The translations under genes and the position numbers were made by a program. Shown here in pieces: positions 7,848 to 19,800 of a DNA stretch of 27,130 nucleotides. The stretch spans positions 31,393 through 58,522 of the forward strand of contig SMOI01000206.1 of assembly GCA_008000375.1 (NCBI GenBank), in the 5' to 3' direction. Source of the stretch: Poteriospumella lacustris. Taxonomy: Eukaryota; Sar; Chrysophyceae; Chromulinales; Dinobryaceae. Each line of letters begins with the position of its first letter. The first letter of the stretch is position 1. The notes beneath the pieces were generated by a model, which was not told the origin of the DNA, searched no databases, and saw nothing but the letters and a program-made list of their open reading frames with translations.

Positions 7848-10800
7848 TCAGCGCCGACCGGCGGTGCACGATGACGCACCTTGCGAGAGACCTTGTACGG
7901 CGGCATAACGTTGCACGATCAATGGCACGTGGACAAGGACCCATTGTTCCACACGCTCCAACGAGACCTCGGTCAGACGCGGTGGGAGTGGCTGCTGGCC
8001 CTCGATCCAAGAGCGAGACGTGGCACTGGCCATCGCTTGCTGCCGCAGGAGATCCGCCGTGTACCGATGGAGGATTTCCGTGATAACCTCCGCGGGGAGC
8101 GACGCTCGTTGTTGTCGTTGACCTCCTCCGGCGAGCCTCAAGGAAACGGCTGGCGGCGTGTACAGCGCCAAGATGTGGTGCAGCAGCTGCAGCGACTCCT
8201 GCCACGGGATGCGCTGTTGGGAGCGACGCGACAGCGGTGGTAGCGCTTGCAGTAGCGGACGAACGACCCCGTCGCCATTGTGGCGGCCCAGCGATTCCAC
8301 CGAGGAAGAGGCGGAGGCGGCAGGGCCGTAGAACACCGTCAGCACTTGATCGATCGCGACGGGCAAGTTGTCCGTCCGGCGGTACAGCAGGTCGTATCGC
8401 CGGCTGCGACTGCGCGGCGGCGGCGACGAGTCCTCCTCGGTGTCTTCGCTGTGACCTGTGGAGGCCCCCTCCACCAACGCTGTGGACGTCTTGTCGTGGA
8501 CGGCATCGGCATTCCCACTGACGGGGCTGCACGACGGCTGCACCGCATACAGCGGCTGCAGTCCCAGCTGCTGCGCCAGTCGATGCTGCGCGGAACTCGG
8601 CGGCTCTTGTCCTTGTCCTTGTCCACCCGCAGCAGCGGCTATGGGCATCAGCGATGGCAGCGTCTGCGCGGTGGGCGTTCTGGAGGAGGACAGCAGGTGG
8701 CGCTGCCACTGCGAGACGCGAATGTCTTCGATGTGCTTCGGCAGCCAGACCGCCGTGCCGAGCGCGGATGCCACCGGCGGGTGCATGCGACGTCGCTGAT
8801 GCGTTGAGACGTCGCCGGTCAGTTGCTGCTTCAGCGACAGCAAATGGCTCGTGAATCGTTGTCCAGCCGAGAGCGCTTGCACCGGCGCAGCAGCTGCGGT
8901 GGATGGCACTGCGGCGCTCTTGGAGGGTGACCGGCCATCCGCAGCGATTGTCTCGTCGTGATGCGCTGTCACCGGTGCGCTGTCGTCGTAGGCCTGCAGC
9001 AGCCGAGGAATGTTGGCCGCGTTCCAAACCGACCGCTGCACCGATTCCTGCAGCTGGTCGTGCCACAACGCCACGTACAGCCGCAGCGGAATCTCCCGCA
9101 GCCACAGCTCCAGCGTCGTGATCAACCAGAGAACGGCTCGCGCCAGTGTCCTCGGCACAGCGACCAACCACTGCCCGGCGCCAACCACTACGCCGCCCCC
9201 ACCACTATTGGTAGGGGCAGCAGTGGTGGCAGTCGTGGGCGGAGAGGAGGCTCCGGAGGCGGTGGAAGGGACGTCTTCCTCGCTCCCGCTGGCGTCGCCG
9301 TCGTCTAATTCGATGTCCTTATCGACCGACTGGGACGCGAAGGACACGTGCACGTGGCGGTGCTTTCGCGCCAGGAAGACGTTGTCGCCCACATCCTCAG
9401 TGGACATCGCCATCAACGATGGCCGAGACAGCGACGACATCTGCTGCGATTGTCGACCAAACAGGCGTCGTCGTCCATCGCCGGGTGGCAGCCGCGTCGG
9501 TCGACGCACCTCACGTGCCAACGCACGCATGGCTGGCTTGGCCACTCGGTGTTGGTACCAATACACGACCGCCAGCCCCAGGTACACGCCCACCAAGGTG
9601 AAGGCCGAGACCTGCAGCATGTAGTAGTTGGCCAAGATGAACAGGTACGACGACGTCGGCAGCGTGGCCGTCAAGATCGCCGAGGCGATTTCGCGGACGA
9701 AGAAGCCGAGCAACACGGGCACCGCCACGAAGTACATGACCATCCAGTGCAGGGGCTTGTGCTCCATCACCTTGCACATCTCCATGTCCGCACCGGACAC
9801 GGTGCGCAAGAGACGAGCGACCGGTAGGTCGTACAGCCGACGCGAGTGCGCGGCACGACACACCGGCGACATATGCTGGGTCAGCAACAGGGGCACGTAC
9901 TGATGGTCGCGTTGCGTCGGGGCGGCGGCAGCGGGCGGCGTAGCCTGGGACACCCTCGGCGGCGCAGTTGGCGGCGGCTTCGTCGGCACCGAAGAAGGCG
10001 GCGTCGCCAGCGGTTTCACTGGACGAGCGGGACTCGCGTCAGTGGCGAGATCTTGCTCGAGCGCATCCGCCGCTTTGCGGTACAGCACACGGTGAATGGA
10101 GAGCAGTTGTGGCTCGATGGCGTACATCGCCACGAACTGCAGGACCACCACCTTGACCACCTCCGCCAGCACCAGCTCTTGAATGAACACCAACGCGAAG
10201 TTGACGCCCCACGACGAGAACGACGCTTTGCCCGACGTAGCGCCCCAGAGCAAGATCCAGAAGCAGCAGAACAAGAAGAACGTCACCGTCAGCACCCACG
10301 ACAGCAGCCACAAGAACGGGTCCGTGGGGGCCGGCACGGCGCAATCGACGGGGAAGTACTGCGACTCCAGGACATAGCGCTTGAACGACGTGAACTGCTC
10401 GACGGCGAAGAAACGGATCAAGGCCACGTTGCGGCTCTCCTCTTGGTGGTAGAATTGAATCCGCTGCTTCAGCTGGTGCTCCTGTTGCAGCAGGAAGACT
10501 TTCATGGTCTGACGGTCCTTGTGGCGACGGGACCGTTGCTGGTTCCGTCGCAGCAGCAGAAACTGAATGTAGAACTGGGGAGGATAGTCACCCTTCGAGG
10601 CACCCGACGACGGATAGCGCGATGGCTCGGCGTCCGCCTGGGGTAAGGTCTCGATGGTGTCGTTCACCGTTTGCATCAGCTGCCGCGTGCGACGGAGCAA
10701 CCGCTGCACCCGATCGGCGTATTGGCGGTCGCGGTACACAAACCGCTCGGTCAGCGTCGACGAGGTCACCGAGCCATCGATCCGTAGCCCGAGAACACGC

Positions 10801-13800
10801 TCCATGGCCTTGAACTCCAGCGTCTCCAATGCCGACGACGGCGACTGGTACACCTGCTGATGGTGACCCGCGGTCGCCAGCAACAGCTTGTCGTGCAGGT
10901 AGCGCTCGACGTACTGCTTCAGCTTGTACAACAGCAACTGCGCCTCCTCTTCGACATGAATGTGCTGCGCGTACATGAGCAGCAGCGAGAACTGGGCGAG
11001 AACTGTCTCCGACGATACCGTCGCCCGTGGAGAGTCGTGGTCCGCGGCTGGCGGCGATCCACTCTGCTGGCCGTCGACGTTCTCTACGGCCACCGCGTCT
11101 GATGACGATCCTTCGGCGATGTCGTGCAGCTTCTGCAGACGCTCCATGAACGATCGATCGATACCGTGGCTCGCCACGTCCTGCTGTGGGCGTGGTCGGG
11201 GGTCCGCTGCGAGCAGCAGCGCAGGGTGGCTGGGCCGGGCGGCGCCTCTCCATGGCCGTCGCGCGGCATCATCGTCGACGGACGACGACTTCTCCATCGC
11301 GCGTCTGTGGCGAGGGGAACACCAAAAGGACACCTCCTCCCACAACCACGCGTAGCGCTTCCAGTCCGGACGCTTGGAGCAGTACTCCGCACTGATGTAC
11401 TCCAAGAACACGTCCACCGGCAACGCCAACACCAGCGACAGAGTGGCGACCAGCAGGGTAAACGTCATAGTCTCAGGAGGATCCCGCAAGCTGCATTGTC
11501 CAACCGTGGAGTATATCGTTGGCGACGCGTCCTGCGAGACATACTCGGGACGTCGATCGGCCCACAGGCACGTGGACAACCCCGACGCCGGGTTGACCGA
11601 CTGCAGACAGTCGTCTTTCGTGACCAACGTCTCGCAGAAGCCTTGATCCGCGAAGAAGATGCCGAAGAAGAGCGTGTCAAAGAAGAGCAGCAGCGCGATC
11701 TTCGAGGCCAAGTTCATCCACATCAACACCCGGCTGTGCTGCCGACTGAGGCGCCCGTCGATGGTGGCCGTGAACATCGCACTCAACGGATGGCGCTTGG
11801 CGATCTGTGCGAGAACGCCTTGCACGCCATAGTAGCGCCAAATACGAGCGGTCATCGGCAGCGCCGTGTTCAACAGCGTCTTGATGTCCCGTAGCCCGGC
11901 GGTGCGCACATTCTGGAGCGCGTGTGCATACGCCTGTTGTTGTCCCTGCTCATCCAAGTCTTCTTCGTCACTGTCAACGATCGACGCGGCCAACGGCAGG
12001 TTGTAGGCCGATTGAGTCGGGGCCTGAGAGGGCGTCACGGGCGACGCCACCAGTGGATGGGCTTGTAGACGTGGATCCGCCTGCGCATACCCCTGCATCT
12101 TACGAAGGTCACTGCGGTCGTCCCCGGCGCCTGCACCAGCGCGCGCCATCGCTGCATCCGCGAAGGATGTGAAACGCATGAAGGTGGCGGAAGCGGTATG
12201 GCTGGCGTGGCGCATGGCGTGACGGTAGGCGGCCGACAAGGCGGCACTGATCGACTGCTGTCGCTGCAGGGCGCCATAGTCGTTTGCCCTGTGTCGCGGC
12301 GGTTTCTTCGCCAGCGACGCGTACGTGTGCACGTAGTAGTCGAAGGTGTCCCATTGGTAAAACACCGCGAGGCCGGCCATCCACACCAAGACGATGACGC
12401 CCACGAACGACACGATCGCTTTGGCGGACGCCCAGTCGACTGCAAACGGATTCTGCATCAGCACCAACTGCAACACGTCCACCGTGTTGACTAGCAACGC
12501 GAGCACTTGCGATATGCGCGCCGCGTTGGGCTTGTCTCGTTGATCGGATGGCGTGTCGCGTGGATGGCCACACAACTGTTGGATATCGAAGCAGACGAAG
12601 GTGACGGTGTCGTTGTCGAAGGTGCTGACGTCGCATGCTCCACAGTCGTCGAAGGTGGCCGAGCTGGCGTTGAAGGATCCACACTGCGGCATCGTCAGGT
12701 TGGCGTGGGGGTGCAGCAGTCGCTCCTCCAGTGTCCAGTTGCGCAATTCTTGGGTGGAGGCGAAGGGGATCGCGTAGTAGTACATCGCACGGCTGCGATT
12801 CACGGACGGATAGTCGCCCACACTCGACGGGTTGGCGTACACCTCCGTTCGTACGGTGGCGGACACGGTCTGGTTCGGTGTGGCGAAGGGTACGACTGTC
12901 CATTTGCTGGTTACCATCTGCACGAAGCCATCACTGGCACTGCAGTACTGTCCCGCTTGATTGACCAGCTGCAGCCATGTTGCAGGGCGACTGTACGCAG
13001 CCTCCACGTCACTTTGAGGGAACGTCAACGCCGCTTCGGCGAAGGTGGAGACAAAGTCTCGTCGCACTTCCAGTTGCAGTCCATCGCTGGTCACCTGTCG
13101 AGGTGATTCTCCGTTGGCTGTGGCCGCCAATAGACCACGGACCACCAGCGAGAGCACGTCATTGGTGTCGGCAGACTCGCCAGGGGAGACAAAGTTGGCC
13201 AAAGCGGTCACAAGTTGCTGTGGGGCCGCATAGGCCGCATTGACGAGATACCCGTCCGCAGCCATCGTAGCGACCACCTGCAAGGCCTGTCGACAGCTAC
13301 CCGATGGCCGATAGTCCGCGAGCGTCAGTCCTTCACTGGCCAGCAGCAACGACGACAGAAGCGCATCGAGCTCTTGGGCGGACGACCTCGAGGCATTGCC
13401 CACATAGACGATCGACGTGCAGATCTGATCCAACATCTCCTTGACGACGCCTTGGTCGGCAATGGTCCAGGAACAGTCCTGCCCAACGTACCCCCCGTCA
13501 CAAACACACTGCGCCTGGCACGAGCTATTGAAGATCCCGCAGAACGTCACCATCGCAGGCCGGCCCAGCGTAGAGACGAAGGCGCAGTACCCGTGGCCAG
13601 AGCACGATTGATTCACCATCGAGCTGGGACACGCTTTGGATGGTTCCGCACAGAGGTGACTGACATCGTCACAGCGGCCGTACAAACAGTCTCCGTCCGT
13701 CGAACAGCTGTGGCCAATGCCCCACTTCGTTTGACCCACGTCGGAGTTGTTCAATACACACGCGACGTTCGCATCGCCTACGATGCCAACGTATCCAGCC

Positions 13801-16800
13801 AAACAGCGTCCACAGGTTTGCGGTGTCGCTGCACATGCGGTACGATTCAAGGCAGCGCAGTCGGTCGGGGTTACCGCAGAGCAATTGATCGACGAGACGA
13901 AGGAAGCGGCGTGGTTGGCGACGGCCAGGGCCAAGTTATGGTCGGACACGTTGTACGCCAGTTGAGACTGTTGCGCCACGAAGTCGCGCACGGACGAGGC
14001 GGTTTGTGCAGCCCGTGCCTCCACCACGACTGAGGTCGAGACACTGGCGTTGGCACCCAAGGCGTCATACGCCCGCACCACAATGCGGACGGTGAAGTGG
14101 CTGTTGGCGTTGCCCATGGGCAGCAGGCTGTGCGCCGACGTGGCGTGGGACGCGTCTTGGATCAACAAGAGCACGTCGGAGGGGGGCACGCTGTAGCGAA
14201 AGTCGTACATCAACGGCAACGAGTCGTCCTCCCAGTCCCTGGTGACGTAGTAGAACATCGTGTTGAACGCGAAGCCAGACGGAGGCTGCGAGACAAGGAC
14301 CCCCGCCGAGGGAGGGCCATTGACAGTGATGTCGATCGCGGACCGCGACAGAAGCTCCTGCGGACCTCGGCGGGTATCCCAGCTACTGACCGAGAGCGTG
14401 AACGTTGTCGTCGCTCCTATCAACACCGACGCGGCCAGGAACTTCAATTGGTAGAGCACGCCCGCGGAGGCCAACGTCGACGAAATGTTCACGGACAGCT
14501 GCGTCAGCGTGTACTCTTGCAGCGACAGAGCCGCTCCTCCCTCTTGACTGGCCGACCAATTCGCAACGACGGGGCCATTGCTGACGATGGTCGCATTGAG
14601 CGTGACGTACACGTCTGCATTCACCGAGGTATCGACGGTGGAGATTTGGGACGACGCCGTGAACGCCACCGGACGCCGCAGCGCTATCAGATCTACTGAC
14701 GCGCTGCTGAAGCGACCGTCCGTCGCAGCGACCACTAACGTCACTCGATAGGTCATCAAGACGTTCATGGACGCATATCGCACTGTCATCCGGGATGACC
14801 GAAGATCGGATCGGAAGATGGCGCTGCAATCGTCCCCGAAGCTGACAAACGACGCGATCGCGCACGTCCATGAGTAGCCCAGTCGCGCATCGGCGACAGC
14901 ATCCGTATTCGATCGATTTTCGTCAAACGATGCGGATCCATCCAACACGGTGTCGTTCGTGATCTCCTGCTGCTTCCCACCAGACACCAACGCCACAACG
15001 GAACCAGAAATCACACGAACCGTGACAGAGGCTGTCGATGCCGTCGAGACAGGGTCATCTCCGACAGCTACGACGGTAACACTGACTTGGTAAGTGTTAC
15101 CCGCAGTGAACTGGTACGCAGGGACCGCCAAGACACGTGGGTTGTTGGTGGAGGGAAGGACGGTGGCACTCGATGTTGCGACATCGGTGGATTGGTACGC
15201 AGGGACCGACAAGATACGGGAGGTGTTGGTGGAGGGAAGTACGGCTGCAGTCGATGTGGCGACTTTGAACGCCGACCAGGTGAACTCCAGCGAGGTCGAT
15301 CGCGATACGCACTGCGACAACGTCGTATTCACGACGAGAGTGAGAGGGGTGTTCGGAGTGATCGTGAGGACATTGGCGCCGAGAATGGACACCGACGGTG
15401 TACTATTCGTTCCGCCGTAGACGAAGCGGACTGACGCTGAGCCGGTGCGACCCAAGTAGTTGCCCAAGGTCAAGGTCACGATGTACGTGGTGCGCACCAA
15501 CGCATTGATCGGTAAGCTTCTTGGTGATAGCGCCGACGGGTTGTTGAGCGCCGCCGACAGCACCGCCAGTGAGCTGGTCACTGACCCCGAAGGAGAAGAG
15601 ACCTCCCACACAACCGACGTGAAGGCTCTTCCACCGGAACCACTGGATTGGCTGGGGTCGATGGTGAACGGTGCACAGGGGTTGACGACGCTGGGTATGG
15701 TAATCACGGGACGAGGAGTGACGGGGTTCAGCGGAGGACTTATGGGCAGCGATTGAGCAGTATTGCTCGTCAAGAACGCACAATCGGCCGGATTCGACAC
15801 GAGACTGCAACTGACTTGCACCGTGTTCGCCAGCAACGCGATGCTGTCACCAGGCACCGTGGAAGGGGCGCCCAGCAGACGCAGGTTCACTGTCGTAGAG
15901 TTCATCCAAGTACAAGTGGACTCCCCGGCCGTCGGCAGGTCAAAGACTCGTGAGCACAGCCAGTTGCTGCTGGTGCTGCTGATGCCCGCGCGGTTCGTCG
16001 CTGCGTCGAAGGTGATGTACAAGCGCAAGCCGGAATCACCGAAAATGACTCTGGACATCTTCGGAGCAGGAATACTCGTCACTTCGTGGGGGACAATGGC
16101 GAAGGGCTGATAGGTGGTGGCATTGTCGAACTCTGCAGCACTTGCGCCCATGGGCACCAGCACGAGGGCGAAACTGCCCGTCACCGACGTGTCCTTCACC
16201 AACACCACAAACGATGCAGACAAACTGGTCGATGTATTCGTCCATTTCTGTGACGTAGGCAGCATCGAATAGGCGCTACTGTCCAGACTCTGACCTGTTT
16301 GCAGAGAGACCAAACGAGGAACAACTTCCACATCGATTGACGGTAGCGAGCTCAGTCGATACGAAAAGGACACGTCCTTCACTCGTCGAGAGGTGTACAG
16401 ACTCGGTTGATTGTAGATCCAACCACTGGCATCGTACCAGGTAAAGCTCTTGCAGCACGCGGTCGTCAGCGTTCGTTGAACAGCCAGCGCATCCAACAGC
16501 GAAGACGTCGCACCGTCGACGGCCTGCAAGGCACAGAGCACACGGTACTCTTGCAAGGCTTGTAGACCCGTGATGCGCACAGTGCTCGAATCACTGCCGA
16601 CACCATATGAGGCGGCAAACGGCGACGCCAAAACAGCAGTAAGAGTCACAGTGGTCGTCTTTGACGCCGTAGCAAAGCAATAGACGTGGCCAGCCTGAGA
16701 CGCCTTAGGCGAGAACTTCACCGATACCGACAGGGCAGTTGAGGTAACATTCAGAACGGTCGTGTCCGCCGCTAGCGAAGGGATGGACAACTCTGAAACA

Positions 16801-19800
16801 AACTGCGACGGGCGCGTCGACGGTTGTCGACTGGGCTGGCCGGTGGGTTGACGAGACGGTTGACCTGAAGGGCACGCAAACGGTTGGCGACTGGGCTGAG
16901 AGGTCGGCTGGGTCGAGGGAAACGATGCGGGGGCCGCCGATGGCTGCGCTGACGGCCGTGAAGACGGTACAAGGCTCGGTCGTGCGCTCGGCTGCACCGA
17001 TGGCTGTCGACTGGGCTGCGACGTCGGCCTGGCTGTCGGCTGCACCGACGGTACGCTGCTCGGCTCCGTAGTCGGTTGCCCTGATGGACAGCGGGTCGGC
17101 TGCGACGATGGACGCGTCGACGGCTGCAACGACGGCTGGCCACTTGGCCGTCGAGACGGCGCCGATGATGGCTGCGCTGACGGCTGCAACGATGGCCGTC
17201 CCGACGGCTGTGTCGATGGTCTTCTCGTTGGTTGGGCGCTTGGTCGACTCGACGGCTGCGAGGACGGCTGACTGCTCGGCTGACCGCTTGGTCGACTCGA
17301 CGGCTGCTGCGACGGTTGCGCTGTGGGACGCGTCGACGGTTGGCAACTGGGCCGACTGCTCGGTTGCGACGATGGTCGTGCGCTCGGTCGGCCGCTCGGC
17401 TGCGCCGATGGCTGTCGACTGGGCTGCGACGTCGGCCTGGCTGTTGGCTGTATCGACGGTACGCTGCTCGGCTCGGCCGTCGGTTGCCCTGACGGACAAC
17501 GGGTCGGCTGCGACGATGGACGCGTCGACGGCTGCAACGACGGCTGGCCACTTGGCCGTCGAGACGGCGCTGACGATGGCTGTGCGGACGGCTGCGACGA
17601 TGGCCGTCCCGACGGCTGGGCGCTTGGATGTCTCGATGGCTGTGCGCTTGGCTTCAACGTTGGCACCAACGATGGTTGGCTGGAAGGCTGAGCAGTCGGC
17701 TGATTGGTAGGCAACCTGGAAGGTTGACAGGAGGGTCTCGCTGACGGAGTCGACGAAGGAGACGCTGATGGCTGTCGAGACGGTTGCCTTGTGGGTTGTT
17801 CTGTGGGGCGAATGGAGGGCTGGGAACTGGGTTGCGATGATGGGCGTGACGATGGCTGTCTGGACGGTGTGGAGCTTGGTTGGCCTGAAGGTTGTCGGGA
17901 GGGAATCGAAGAAGGCGCAGAGCTCGGTTGACTGGAAGGCTGGCCAGTCGGATGAGACGATGGTTGATTCGACGGAAATGAACTGGGTTTGCAGGATGGC
18001 TGACGGGTTGGTTGATTCGTTGGGGATCCGGTGGGGCTGGACCTTGGTTGTCCGCTCGGTGAACTGGTTGGCTGACACGTCGGTTGTGTCGATGGATGCG
18101 ACGATGGCTGAGACGACGGTCGCAACGTGGGTTGATTTGATGGTTGAGCAGATGGGAAGGTTGATGGTTGACGAGAGGGTGACGATGAGGGTTGGGAGGA
18201 TGGCCTGGACGACGGATATCCAGTGGCGGTAACGGACGGTTGTGGGGAGGTAGAAGGTTGGCTAGACGGTTGCACCGACGGTTGACAGGTAGGAGACGTA
18301 CTCGGCTGGGACGATGGGCGTGACGAAGGCTGTGTGGAAGGCTGCGCGGAAGGTTGGCTGGATGGTAGATTGGATGGACTTCTGGACGGCCGCGATGAGG
18401 GATGCGACGACGGTTGTGACGAAGGTTGTCTGGAAGGCTGCGACGACGGCTGCGACGACGGCTGCGACGACGGTTGTGATGAAGGTTGTCTGGAAGGCTG
18501 TGACGAAGGTTGCGAAGACGGTTGTGACGACGGCTGCGACGACGGTTGACTGGAAGGCTGCGACGACGGTCGCGACAACGGCTGCGACGACGGTTGGCAC
18601 GAAGGCTGAACAGAAGGATTCACAGACGGCTCCAGCGACGGCTGCGATGACGGTCGAATTGACGGACATGCAGACGGCTGTCCGGTCGGCTGAAATGACG
18701 GCCACGACGATGGCTGCGACGACGGCTGTTCCGACGGGCGCCCAGACGGCTGACCGGTCGGCTGCGACGGAAGCGACGACGGCTGCGACGACGGTTGAAG
18801 CGTCGGCTGAACCGAAGGATAGCTCGATGGCTGAGAAGAAGGTTCTTCTGTAGGCTGTGTGGTCGGCTGTGTAGTCGGTTGACACGATGGCTGTGAGGTA
18901 GGCTGTGTAGTCGGTTGACGCGATGGCTGTGAAGAAGGCTGTGTAGTCGGTTGACGCGATGGCTGTGAGGTCGGCTGTGTAGTCGGTTGACGCGATGGCT
19001 GGGCACTAGGCTGTGCAGTGGGTTGACGTGATGGCTGTGAAGAAGGCTGTGTAGTCGGTTGACGTGATGGCTGTGAGGTAGGCTGTGTAGTCGGTTGACG
19101 TGATGGTTGTGAGGTAGGCTGTGTCGTCGGCTGACGTGATGGCTGTGAGGTAGGCTGTGTAGTCGGTAGACGCGATGGCAGCGACGAAGGTTGCACAGTC
19201 GGCTCTGTAGTCGGTTGAGACGATGACTGTGCGGTGGGATGTGAAGTTGGTTGACACGATGGCTGCGAAGACGGCTGTACCGTCGGTTGTGCCGATGGTT
19301 TAGTTGCCGGCTGACAAGTTGGTTGTCTCGACGGTTGAGAAGTCGGCCGCCTCGTGGGCTGTCTCGTCGGTTGAGATGTGGGTTGTCTGGTCGGTTGTGA
19401 GGTGGGCTGCCGGGTGGGCTGAGAAGTCGGCTGCCTCGTGGGCTGTCTCGAAGGTTGAGATGTGGGTTGTTTGGTCGGTTGTGAGGTGGGCTGTCGGGTC
19501 GGTTGAGAAGTAGGCTGCCTCGTGGGCTGTCTCGACGGTTGAGATGTGGGTTGTTTGGTCGGTTGTGAGGTGGGCTGCCGGGAGGGCTGAGAGGACGGCT
19601 GCCTCGTGGGCTGTCTCGACGGTTGAGATGTGGGTTGTCTCGTCGGTTGTGCGGTGGGCTGCCGGGTGGGCTGAGAAGTAGGCTGCCTCGTGGGTTGTCT
19701 CGACGGTTGAGACGTGGGCTGTCTCGTCGGTTGAGAAGTCGGCTGCCTTGTGGGCTGTCTCGTCGGTTGAGATGTGGGTTGTCTCGTCGGTTGTGAGGTG

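Noticed and set aside
7789-9171. Minus-strand frame of 460 codons in the receptor tail
   Set aside because: It overlaps the receptor's continuous frame in another register and has Arg/Ala-rich, non-domain composition.
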